64,000 bases of DNA from Paenibacillus sp. FSL R7-0337. GTDB lineage: Bacteria; Bacillota; Bacilli; Paenibacillales; Paenibacillaceae. The DNA is taken from assembly GCF_037969875.1 (NCBI RefSeq), contig NZ_CP150218.1:6882001-6946000 (forward strand). The letters run 5' to 3'. Every line of letters begins with the position of its first letter. Positions within the stretch are counted from its first letter, which is position 1. Shown one piece after another: positions 1 to 9,000 of this stretch. Both the position numbers and the translations under genes were made by a program. Below the pieces are notes generated by a model. That model was not told the origin of the DNA. It was given only the letters and a program-made list of their open reading frames with translations, and did no database searches.

Positions 1-193
1 CCTTGCGGTAGGAGAGGGGGCCGATGGCACCGTTCATGAACGTCTTGCCGTACCGGGAGACGCTGTAAGCGGCGGCCTGGATTTTGTTCTCGTCGATCAA
101 TTTCTGAAAGAGGGTATGGAGTACCCCGATTCTTGATGCGTCATAGTGAACCTCTGCCGGTGAGCAGTCGGTAATGCCGGGAGTGTGCAGCAT
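1..193 (-). CDS. beta-lactamase-family serine hydrolase, N-terminal fragment (cut by window edge)
   Basis: The reverse strand opens with ATG at 193 preceded by a clean AAGGAGGAATC ribosome binding site and stays open for 64 codons to the window edge. The reading (MLHTPGITDCSPAEV..., then RIGVLHTLFQKLIDENKIQAA and SRYGKTFM) resembles the start of class C beta-lactamase/EstB-like esterases (PF00144), in which a helix of the form 'lhxxfqxlidxgkiqgaxxxlsrdGk' precedes the SxxK serine. The catalytic SxxK, YxN and HxG motifs would lie outside the window, so activity cannot be judged. Divergent from the amino-acid permease with about 200 bp between the starts. Family call is moderate; substrate unknown. 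Confidence 0.6.
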   Translation of the reverse strand, partial: MLHTPGITDCSPAEVHYDASRIGVLHTLFQKLIDENKIQAAAYSVSRYGKTFMNGAIGPLSYRK

Positions 194-390
194 AAGTAGA
201 TGATTCCTCCTTAAAGTTTGTAGATAAATGAAAGCGCCCTCACTTTTAGTATATATTCCATATAGTGGATCGTACAATGGGGAGTTTATTTTATAGTCAA
301 TTTATCCGGCCAAAAGCAGGGGAGTAGAGGCGCCGCAGAGAAATACACACATATACATATTCACAGAATGGAAGGACAAGGAATGAAGTT

Positions 391-1698
391 ATGACAACAA
401 AGCCGTTAACCAAAAGTATTACGTTCCTGCAAGCGCTGGCCCTGGTGGTCGGGATGATTATCGGATCGGGGATTTTTTTGAAGCCCGGAATTGTATTGAA
501 TAATGCGGGTAGTCCGTGGATGAGTATTCTGGCCTGGGGTGTTGGAGGGATCATTACCCTGGCGTCGGCGCTGAGTGTAGCGGAGATTGCGGCTGCCATT
601 CCGAAGTCGGGAGGTCTATATACTTATTTAAGTGAATTGTACGGCGGGGTGTTCGGATATCTGCTCGGCTGGGTGCAGGCGGTGATTTCCTATCCGGCTT
701 CTGTGGCGGCGCTGGCGATTGCTTTTGCTACCTACTCCGGTTACTTCCTGCCGCTGAATGGATGGCAGCAGAAGCTGCTTGCGGTGGGCATTCTAGCCTT
801 CATTCTGCTGATGAATGTCATCGCGACGAAGTTCGGCGGGATCATTCAGACGGTAGCCACGGTCGGGAAGCTGATTCCGGTAGCAGGCATTGTGGGCGTC
901 GGGCTGTTCTCGGATCTGGCTCCCGGCTTCGGCGGCATCAGTACAGCGGCAGCAGGGGCAGGCTTCGGGGCTGCGGTGCTCGGCACTCTCTGGGCCTATG
1001 ACGGCTGGATCAGCGTGACCAATATGGCGGGAGAGATCAAGGACCCGGCCAGGACGCTGCCCAAAGTCATTTCGATCGGTGTTGTTTTTGTTATCGCCGT
1101 ATATGTATTGTTCAATATTGCGGTGTTCCAGGCGCTGCCCTATGACCAGATTGTGTCATCCCAGACTCCGGGAGCCGATGCGGCAGAGGCGCTGTTCGGG
1201 AGCGGCGGCGGAGCCTTCATTACGGCAGGCATTATCATCTCTGTGCTGGGTGCGCTGAACGGTTATCTCATGACCGCAGCGCGGGTGCCGCAGGCGATGG
1301 GGGAGCGGGGACAGCTTCCGTTCTCCAGGGTGCTGAGCAGCATTCATCCGAAGTTTCAGACGCCGGCGAATGCGCTTGTTTTTCAGAGTGTGCTGGCGGT
1401 AGTCTATATCTTCTCGGGAACCTTCAATACGCTGACGGATCTGCTGGTGTTCGTGCTCTGGATCTTCTTCACCATGGGCGTGTTCGGAGTGTTCCTCCTA
1501 CGCAGGAAGGTGCCGCCCGTACAAGGCCGCTATCGCGTGCCGCTCTATCCGTTCACCCCGATTCTTGGCGTTGCAGGGGGTCTCTATATCCTGGCCAGCA
1601 CGATCATCAGTGATCCGCTGCGCTCGCTTATAGGGATTGGCATCACGCTTGCCGGACTCCCGGTGTATGTGGTGATGATGCGGAAGAATCGCGTGTAA
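391..1698 (+). CDS. APC-family amino-acid permease (SteT/YkbA-like)
   Basis: 435 residues, almost entirely hydrophobic, with the 12-helix layout of the amino acid-polyamine-organocation superfamily. The N-terminal segment contains the family signature GMIIGSGIF in helix 1, and the helix 2-3 region carries EIAAAIPKSGGLYTYL, typical of LAT-like Ser/Thr exchangers such as B. subtilis SteT. It sits in the cytoplasmic membrane and should import or exchange neutral amino acids; the exact substrate cannot be read from the sequence. ATG start at 391 after an A/G-rich segment (AAGGACAAGGAA). Single-gene unit; the next feature is a tRNA with its own promoter. Confidence 0.85.
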   Translation: MTTKPLTKSITFLQALALVVGMIIGSGIFLKPGIVLNNAGSPWMSILAWGVGGIITLASALSVAEIAAAIPKSGGLYTYLSELYGGVFGYLLGWVQAVISYPASVAALAIAFATYSGYFLPLNGWQQKLLAVGILAFILLMNVIATKFGGIIQTVATVGKLIPVAGIVGVGLFSDLAPGFGGISTAAAGAGFGAAVLGTLWAYDGWISVTNMAGEIKDPARTLPKVISIGVVFVIAVYVLFNIAVFQALPYDQIVSSQTPGADAAEALFGSGGGAFITAGIIISVLGALNGYLMTAARVPQAMGERGQLPFSRVLSSIHPKFQTPANALVFQSVLAVVYIFSGTFNTLTDLLVFVLWIFFTMGVFGVFLLRRKVPPVQGRYRVPLYPFTPILGVAGGLYILASTIISDPLRSLIGIGITLAGLPVYVVMMRKNRV

Positions 1699-1741
1699 AC
1701 AGCAGTTCATAGCTGAGTGTGAGAAAGTTTTAATAAAACAG

Positions 1742-1771
1742 TTGACAAGCGCCCGTTCAAAAAAGTATACT
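1742..1771 (+). promoter_or_regulatory. sigma-A type promoter of the tRNA-Lys gene
   Basis: A perfect -35 hexamer TTGACA (1742-1747) and a -10 TATACT (1766-1771) are separated by 18 bp. The transcript would begin about 65 bp upstream of the tRNA. The near-consensus strength fits a stable RNA promoter. Confidence 0.8.
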
Positions 1772-1843
1772 ATGAAAGTACTTTTGAGCGGACGCAGTCA
1801 GCTTAGAGATTATCGTCTAGAGAATCATACATAGACACCATAC

Positions 1844-1916
1844 GGACTCTTAGCTCAGTTGGTAGAGCAGTAGACTCTTAATCTATTTGTCCAGGGTTCG
1901 AGCCCCTGAGAGTCCA
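1844..1916 (+). tRNA. tRNA-Lys (anticodon CTT)
   Basis: A 73-nt cloverleaf folds by hand: acceptor GGACTCT/AGAGTCC, D arm GCTC...GAGC, anticodon stem GTAGA/TCTAT with loop CTCTTAA (anticodon CTT, reading AAG), and T arm CAGGG/CCCTG with TTCGAGC. CCA is not encoded. The anticodon stem closes with a G-T wobble. It is a lone tRNA rather than part of an rRNA-tRNA cluster. CTT is the less common lysine anticodon in Firmicutes; a TTT isoacceptor is expected elsewhere in the genome. Confidence 0.95.
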
Positions 1917-1925
1917 TCCCTTAAG

Positions 1926-1949
1926 AAACGGCAGAAATGCCGTTTTTTT
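1926..1949 (+). terminator. intrinsic terminator of tRNA-Lys
   Basis: Stem AACGGCA (1927-1933), loop GAAA, TGCCGTT (1938-1944) followed by a run of T. It starts about 10 bp after the tRNA 3' end. Confidence 0.9.
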
Positions 1950-1991
1950 GCTGTTTTGAGAGAGATGTGCGGTAAACCGAATACACTGGGT

Positions 1992-2066
1992 CGTGTGTAG
2001 GCGCGAGGCGCCAATGTAATCGAAAAACCGATTACATTGAGCCGTGTGTAGGCGCGTGGCGCTAAT
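1992..2066. repeat. two 24-bp direct copies around a palindrome (intergenic repeat)
   Basis: A 24-bp segment beginning CGTGTGTAGGCGCG occurs at 1992-2015 and again at 2043-2066 (period 51, two mismatches). Between them lies the palindrome CAATGTAATCG (2012-2022) / CGATTACATTG (2029-2039) with loop AAAAAC. The left half of the same palindrome recurs at 34909-34924, beside the IS110 element, which suggests a dispersed family. The 3' end of the VOC gene starts about 20 bp downstream. Confidence 0.75.
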
Positions 2067-2085
2067 TCCGCAAGTAGGCTTACCT

Positions 2086-2454
2086 CTATATATGCTCGGC
2101 AAGCTGCACCTCGAAGCCGTCGGGGTCCAGGATATAGAAGAAGCGCAGGCTGGGATTCGGCGCGATGGGACCGCGGGCTACCGGAATTCCTTCCTTACTA
2201 AGCTCCGCCATAGCCTTGTCCAGCGATCCGACCTCGAAGCCTACAGACACTCCGCATTCCGGCTTCAACGGCGGGTCACTACCCTCTATCAACTCAAGCT
2301 TCGGCTGCCCCTCTACCCCCAACATGACGATCTGCTTCCCTCTGCTCTCGAATCTGCGCTCCACCGGAAGCCCTAGAATTCTGTGATAGAAATCAAGGGA
2401 AGCCTCCAGATTGCGTACCCTGAGTGTAATCCAATTCATCGTGAGCTCCATCAT
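2086..2454 (-). CDS. VOC-family (glyoxalase/bleomycin-resistance-like) protein
   Basis: About 122 residues forming one vicinal-oxygen-chelate module: N-terminal beta strand WITLRVRNLEASLDFYHRIL, and a C-terminal strand FFYILDPDGFEVQLAEH carrying the conserved 'DPDG...E' end. Proteins of this size dimerise to build a metal site used in lyase, dioxygenase or antibiotic-binding reactions; the particular reaction cannot be assigned. Three starts are possible: an upstream codon at 2475, the ATG pair at 2454 (AAAGGATGG 3 to 6 nt upstream, chosen) and ATG 2439, which has GGAG six bases upstream. Monocistronic, divergent from the DUF4180 gene. Confidence 0.75.
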   Translation of the reverse strand: MMELTMNWITLRVRNLEASLDFYHRILGLPVERRFESRGKQIVMLGVEGQPKLELIEGSDPPLKPECGVSVGFEVGSLDKAMAELSKEGIPVARGPIAPNPSLRFFYILDPDGFEVQLAEHI

Positions 2455-2538
2455 GATCCATCCTTTACTGTACAATTCAATCGTTGCTAATATTAGCTAT
2501 CCGCATATTTTAACATATTCGATAAGGAGGTTATAGTA

Positions 2539-2904
2539 ATGAACATAACAACTATAGAAGCTGGCGGTACAATCATTGCTGTAGTGAGCGGCAACGAAGC
2601 CGTGGTGTGTGATGTCCGGAGTGCGCTGGATCTGATGGCAACGGTACGCTATGAGACGGATTGCGACCGGATAGTGATCCATAAGGCGCTGCTGAGCGAG
2701 GAGTTCTTCGACCTCAAGACAAGGCTGGCCGGTGAGATTCTGCAGAAGTTCATTAACTATCAGGTAAAGGCAGCCGTGGTCGGTGATTTCAGCAGCTATA
2801 CCAGCCGCAGTCTGCGTGATTTCATCTATGAATGCAACCAGGGGAAGGATATATTTTTCGTAGCGGATGAGCAGCAGGCAGTTGAGCGGTTGAGCCGGGT
2901 CTAG
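2539..2904 (+). CDS. DUF4180-domain protein
   Basis: 121 residues, ATG preceded by AAGGAGGTTATAGTA. The sequence follows the DUF4180 pattern: an N-terminal beta hairpin, a 'DALDLMATVRYE..CDRIVIHK' like block (here SALDLMATVRYETDCDRIVI), SEEFFDLKTRLAGEILQKF and a C-terminal SLRDFIYECNQGK segment. No signal peptide or membrane helix, so it is cytoplasmic. Function of the family is unknown; members are often found near regulators or as lone genes, as here. Family call is confident, role is not. Confidence 0.8.
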   Translation: MNITTIEAGGTIIAVVSGNEAVVCDVRSALDLMATVRYETDCDRIVIHKALLSEEFFDLKTRLAGEILQKFINYQVKAAVVGDFSSYTSRSLRDFIYECNQGKDIFFVADEQQAVERLSRV

Positions 2905-3036
2905 ATTCTCGCAGCGTCAGAGCAGGGTGCTGCATCCCGTAGTCCAAGCCTCTATGCAGCTCATACTGGAACCGGAAACCCCGGATATGATAAGCTCATG
3001 GAATCAGGGCAGTCCTGAACTAAGGAGGGGAAAGAT

Positions 3037-5967
3037 ATGAGCAGCTTAATAGCAGGTGAGGTCTATTCCGGGTTTCAAGTGATACGCAAGGAGTACATAC
3101 GGGAAATCGAATCCTCCGTATACACGCTTGAGCATCAGCAGAGCGGCGCACGGCTGCTCTATGTACAGAATCAGGATGACAATAAGGTGTTCAGTGTTAC
3201 GTTCCGGACTCCGCCTGCGGACAGCACGGGCGTGTTTCACATTCTGGAGCATTCGGTTCTGTGCGGCTCGGACAAATTCCCGGTGAAGGAACCGTTCGTG
3301 GAGCTGCTGAAGGGCTCGATGAAGACGTTCCTGAACGCTTTTACCTTTGGCGATAAAACAATGTATCCGGTAGCCAGCCAGAATGACCAGGATTTCGCCA
3401 ATCTGATGGAGGTTTATCTGGACAGCGTCTTTCAGCCGAATATTTACAGTCAGCCGGAGATCTTCGAGCAGGAGGGCTGGCATTATGAGCTGCCGGATTC
3501 CGGGGATGAGCTAATCTACAAGGGTGTTGTCTACAATGAGATGAAGGGCTCGTATTCCTCGCCGGTGACGGTGCTGATTGACCGGATCAAAAAATCGCTC
3601 TACCCGGGTACGATCTACCGTCACTCCTCCGGCGGTGATCCGCAAAACATCCCTTCCTTGACGTATGAACAGTTTCTGGAGGCGCACCGGAATTATTATC
3701 ATCCGTCGAACAGTTATTTCTATCTCTATGGCGATTTGAATATCGAAGCACGGTTGCGGTTTATCCATGAAGAATATCTCAGCCGCTATACCCGTAAGGC
3801 AATGGATACTTCGATTGCTCTACAGGCACCGGCCGGCATTACCCAGCTTACGGCGGAGTATCCCATTCTGGAGACGGAAACCGCTGCCGACAAGACATAC
3901 TTGAGCTTGAATTATGTAATAGGGACCTCTTTGGACCGGGAGCTGAATCTGGCCTTTGCCATTCTGAAAAGCATGCTGATGGACAGCAACGCAGCCCCGC
4001 TGAAGCAAGCCCTGCTGGAGAGCGGCCTTGGCAAGGATGTGGTTGCTTTTTATTCAGATAGCATGGTTCAGCCTATGCTGGGCATTGCCTTGACGCATTC
4101 GAACCCTGAGGCCAAAGAAGAATTCGTGAATCTCGTCAGAACCACCTTAAGCCGTCTTGCAGCAGACGGACTGGATGAGAAGCTGGTGCTCGCTGCGGTG
4201 AACAGTAAGGAATTTGAACTGCGTGAAGCCGATTTCACCCAATATCCGAAGGGTCTCACCTACAACATGGAAGTGATGAAGGCCTGGCTGTATGACGGCT
4301 TGCCGTCCACATATCTGGAGTATGAAGCGGCGATTACGGCGATCCGTGAACAAAGTTCGGGCCGCTATTTCGAGCGGCTGATTGAGACCTACCTGCTGAA
4401 CAGTAACCACTGTAGTGTCGTTGTCCTCCAGCCCTCTCAGACTCTTGCGGGGGAAAAGGATGCGGCGGTCCGCAGCCGTCTGGCGTCATACAAAGCGTCT
4501 TTGGCCCCGGCCCAGCTGGATGAGCTGGTGCTTAGCACGCATAAGCTGCTGGCCCGTCAGAACACACCTGACCCCGCAGAGGAGCTAGAGAAGCTGCCGA
4601 AGCTGACTCTCCAGGATATTAACCCTATCGCCCCGGCCGGGGTACCCACAGTGGAGTACGCGCTGGATGGGATGAAGGTGCTGCATCATGAAGTGGCTGC
4701 CGGTGCAATTGCCTATATCAAGCTGTACTGGGACACCAGCGTGCTTACAGCGCAGCAGATTCCTTATCTGGAGCTGCTGGCGAGAGTGCTTGGACAGCTG
4801 GAGACGGAAGCCTACAGTATTGAGGAACTGACCAGTGAGATCGGGATTTCGACCGGGGGCATCCGTTTTCAGAATGAGGTGTTCGGAGCCGGGAAATCTG
4901 CGGAAGGAAGTTATCAGGCCAAATTCAGCGCTCGCATCAAGGTCATGCAGGGTAACATCGGCGGTTCCCTGAAGCTGCTGCATGAGCTGCTCTACGGCAG
5001 CAATCTGGATAACCTGTCCAAGCTGCAGGAGATTGTCCGCCGCGAAGCCTCCGGGATGGAGGCGATGCTAATCCAGAAAGGCAATGAGATTGCAGCCAGC
5101 CGGGTGCTGTCCTATTTCTCGGATCGGGGGATGTATGAGGAGCAGCTTGGCGGCGTGGCGTATTACCGCTTCATCAAGGAGCTTGCCCGCAGCATTGACC
5201 AGCAGGCTGAAGGACTTGCAGATACCTTGAAGGAAATCTGCGGGTTGTTATTCAATACGGAGAATCTGACGCTCTCCGTCACCGGTACGGCGGATTCGTA
5301 TGCGGAATTCGCCGCACATGTGCAGGAGCTGGACCTAAGCAGCCGGGCGGTGCATTCCCAGCCGCTCTTGTCCGCACAGGGGCAGGCGGTCAACGAAGGC
5401 TTCATGTCCGCGAGCCAGGTGCAGTATGTAGTCAAAGGCTATGACTACGAGAAGCTGGGCTTCGCCTATTCCGGCAAGCTGCAGGTGCTCAAGAAGATCC
5501 TCAGCCTGACCTACCTGTGGAATACGGTCCGGGTCAAGGGCGGTGCGTATGGCGGCAATCTGCTCCTGCGCCGCGACGGGGTGATCCTGTTCACTTCCTA
5601 CCGCGATCCGAACCTGCTGGAGACGCTGGAGATCTATGACCGGGCTTCTCAGTTTGCAGGTGAATATACAGCAGATGAAGCGGAGATGGAGAGGGCGATT
5701 ATCGGGACCCTGGCCATGCTGGACCAGCCGCTGAGTCCCGGCGCTACAGGCCGTCAGGCGGACCGGCATTATTTCGAGCAGATTACTGCGGAGGATCTTC
5801 AGCAGGAGCGTAATGAAATTCTGTCGGCCACTGCCGGGGATATCAGGAGCTATGCCAGTCTGCTTGAGGCGGTAACGCAGCAGAATTACTTCTGTGTGGT
5901 CGGAGGCGAATCCAAGCTGAAATCGGCCGCGGGTGCCTTTGGCAGTCTGGAGGAGCTGGTGAAATAA
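3037..5967 (+). CDS. M16C insulinase-family zinc protease (PreP-like)
   Basis: 976 residues, the usual length of single-chain M16C peptidases such as mitochondrial presequence protease. The inverted zinc motif HxxEH is HILEH at residues 68-72, and the distal glutamate falls in VVYNEMKG (E168). An N-terminal catalytic half, a long M16C-associated linker and a catalytically dead C-terminal half (from about residue 530) make the clamshell. No signal peptide, so it probably degrades peptides in the cytosol. ATG after AAGGAGGGG; the gene stands alone between DUF4180 and the giant exoprotein. Confidence 0.92.
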   Translation: MSSLIAGEVYSGFQVIRKEYIREIESSVYTLEHQQSGARLLYVQNQDDNKVFSVTFRTPPADSTGVFHILEHSVLCGSDKFPVKEPFVELLKGSMKTFLNAFTFGDKTMYPVASQNDQDFANLMEVYLDSVFQPNIYSQPEIFEQEGWHYELPDSGDELIYKGVVYNEMKGSYSSPVTVLIDRIKKSLYPGTIYRHSSGGDPQNIPSLTYEQFLEAHRNYYHPSNSYFYLYGDLNIEARLRFIHEEYLSRYTRKAMDTSIALQAPAGITQLTAEYPILETETAADKTYLSLNYVIGTSLDRELNLAFAILKSMLMDSNAAPLKQALLESGLGKDVVAFYSDSMVQPMLGIALTHSNPEAKEEFVNLVRTTLSRLAADGLDEKLVLAAVNSKEFELREADFTQYPKGLTYNMEVMKAWLYDGLPSTYLEYEAAITAIREQSSGRYFERLIETYLLNSNHCSVVVLQPSQTLAGEKDAAVRSRLASYKASLAPAQLDELVLSTHKLLARQNTPDPAEELEKLPKLTLQDINPIAPAGVPTVEYALDGMKVLHHEVAAGAIAYIKLYWDTSVLTAQQIPYLELLARVLGQLETEAYSIEELTSEIGISTGGIRFQNEVFGAGKSAEGSYQAKFSARIKVMQGNIGGSLKLLHELLYGSNLDNLSKLQEIVRREASGMEAMLIQKGNEIAASRVLSYFSDRGMYEEQLGGVAYYRFIKELARSIDQQAEGLADTLKEICGLLFNTENLTLSVTGTADSYAEFAAHVQELDLSSRAVHSQPLLSAQGQAVNEGFMSASQVQYVVKGYDYEKLGFAYSGKLQVLKKILSLTYLWNTVRVKGGAYGGNLLLRRDGVILFTSYRDPNLLETLEIYDRASQFAGEYTADEAEMERAIIGTLAMLDQPLSPGATGRQADRHYFEQITAEDLQQERNEILSATAGDIRSYASLLEAVTQQNYFCVVGGESKLKSAAGAFGSLEELVK

Positions 5968-6090
5968 GCGGGAGCTTCATGCAGCGGAACCGGAAGATCA
6001 ACGTGAATAACTTATAATTTTAACAATATAGCAGCAGAGAATTTACATATGCCTCTTAAAGTTAAGGTATCAAAGACTAGGGAGGCATAT

Positions 6091-9000
6091 ATGAATATTA
6101 ATAGTTCAAAGCGGATACTTAGTGCAATTATGGCGGCAATCATGCTGCTAATGACGTTGCCTGTATCTACATTTGTGAATGCTGCGGCAACTCCTGTATC
6201 TGTTGCGGAATGGGATTTCGCTGATCATCCGGATGCGACGAAGACCTTGACCCGCTTCCCGGCGACTGGCGGACTGGCGGCTGCCTCCACAGTGACGCTC
6301 TCGACTTATATGGGCGAGAATGGAATTGGCGGGGAAATATCAAGTTATACTAATTCCAACAGATCCATTTCAATAACCGGCTGGAATGCTGGCGCCGATA
6401 CTAAGTATTGGACGCTGGCTTTTTCTGCTGCCGGATATGAGAATCTAAAGCTATCCTTCAATTCTTACGGCTCGGGCACCGGCCCGAGAGATTTCAAGCT
6501 GCAATACAGCATGGACAACATTCATTTCACAGATATTCAGGAGGGGGCTTATTCCAATGCTTCCTCCTATTCGGCAACCCCGACCAAGTCCAATCTGCCG
6601 CTGCCTGCAGCTATTGACGACAACGCGGCAGTAACCTTGCGCTTTCTGCAGACAAGCAATCTGTCGATCCGTGCTGGCACGGCAAGTTATTCCGCTGCCG
6701 AGGAAGTGGCAGCTGGAGGAACTTCCCGCTTGTTCAACATCTTCATCACAGGGGAGCAAAAAGCCGATTCCGATATTGTAGCGGCAGTTACGGCTGCTCC
6801 GGGTCAAGATTCAGAGGTTCCCGCGGGAAGCAAGGTGGAGTTATCCACTCTTACTGCAGGGGCAAGTCTGGAATACAGCCTGAACGGCGGAGCCTTGCAG
6901 ACAATAGACGCTTCAACCGGTTCAGTGGTGATCGATGCTTTTAACCAGCCGGGCAATACGGCAGTCCTGAAGGCTAGAGCCTTGAAGAATACGAATAGCA
7001 GTGTTGAAAGAACGTTCACCTACACTCAGGCACAGACCAGACCGGTGTCTGCCAGCAGAACGGGAGCCATTCCCTCCGGCAGTACTATTGAACTGACCAC
7101 ACCAACGGAAGGAGCGGCCATCAGCTATATTTTGACCCGGAAAGCAGGCATGCCGGAAGAGATTGTAGATGCAAAGGCAGCTTACAGCGCTCCAGTTACG
7201 TTAACAGCGGACATGCTTCCAGCCAAGATTGAAGCCTCGGCAGTAATGGAAGGATATAAGGATAGTGTTCCAGCAACGTACAACTATACACTTAAGGATG
7301 GCGGTACGGCGGCCAAGGTGTATTTTGGACAGCTCCATGGACATACCGTGCAGTCAGACGGCTCTGGCACGATGGAAGAGGCTTATGCTTATGCTAGAGA
7401 TGTGGCCAAGCTGGATTTCTTTGCGCTCACTGACCACTCCAATTATTTCGATACCTCAAGTAGTCCTGTTGAGTATGAGGCAAGTGTTGCCAATACTAAA
7501 TGGCAGCAGGGACAATCAGCAGCGGCTGCGGCGGCAACGCCGGATTTTGTTCCGTTTTACGGGTATGAGATGACCTGGGCCGGCGGCCCCGGGCATATCA
7601 ATACTTTTAATACAGAGGGCTTCGTCAGCAGAAATAATAAAACCTACGCTTCTGGTGTCTCAGGCATGACCAACTACTACAAACTGCTTAAGAATATTCC
7701 CGGCTCCATTGGACAGTTCAACCACCCGGGACCAACCTTTGGAGATTTCAATACCTTCTCCAATTACGATCCTGAACTGAACCGGCATATGACGCTAATA
7801 GAAGTAGGTAATGGCGAAGGGGCTGTGAACTCCGGCGGATATTTCCGCTCCTACGAATATTACAATAATGCGCTGGATAAAGGCTGGCATCTCGCACCGA
7901 CCAACAATCAGGATAATCACAAGGGGCGCTGGGGTAACTCCAATACTGCCAGAACGGCTATTGTGACCGATGATCTCAGCAAGGAAGGCGTATATTCCGC
8001 TCTCCGTGAGCTGCGTGTGTATGCCACTGAAGATGAGAATCTGGAGATTAAATACACGGCTAACGGGGAACCGCTGGGATCAAGTCTGCCGGCAGGTATC
8101 TCTAAGCTGGATATCAATGTAGATCTGCTGGACCCGGATGTCACTGATCAGATTGGTCAGGTATCGGTGATCAGCAGGGGCGGTGAAGAATCGAATATCC
8201 AGAATATCACGGCTAACCAGGCAAATTACGCTGTGACAATCGATAATCCGTCTAGCGGCTACTATTATATTCGTGTGGTACAAGCAGATGGCAACATCGC
8301 TGTAACAGCACCTGTATGGGTCGGCGAGGTAGAGAAGGCCGGAATTACTGCGGTGACCTCTTCGGTCAGCATGCCGGTAACCGGTGAATCGCTGGAGCTA
8401 TCCACCGAGCTGTTTAACAATGAGGCTTCTGCGGCAACCATTCAATCGATTGATTACAGCATGGATGGTGTTAGTATTGCGGCCAAAACCCTTAATGCGC
8501 CAATCGCATCACTTGGTACATTAAAAGACAGTATCACGTACACGCCATCATTACCGGGCAGCGCGGTTGTGGTAGTTACGGCAAATGCAGTCGTGAATGG
8601 AATTAGCCGGACGTTTACCGGCTCCCTGGAATTGAATGTCAGAGATGCTGCGAAGCTCGTCAATATTGGAGTGGACGCATCGCATCTTAATGATTATGTG
8701 GCCGGGAACTATGCGAATAGCATGACTAATTTCGCCAAGCTGGCGGAGACCTATGATATCCGTCTAGTAGACATTAAGGGCGGCCTTAAGCCGGAGAACC
8801 TGGATGGTCTGAAGGCATTGATTCTAACTCCGCCGAACCGAAAAGCTTCCCTCGGTGCGCTTGGTGAATATACGCAGGATGAAATTGCTGCGGTAAAGGC
8901 TTTTGCAGATAACGGTCATACTGTTATTGTCACTGGACTGGCTGATTATAACGACGCCAAAGGTGATCCGGCTCATCACGCGGCGTACCAGCAGAATCTG

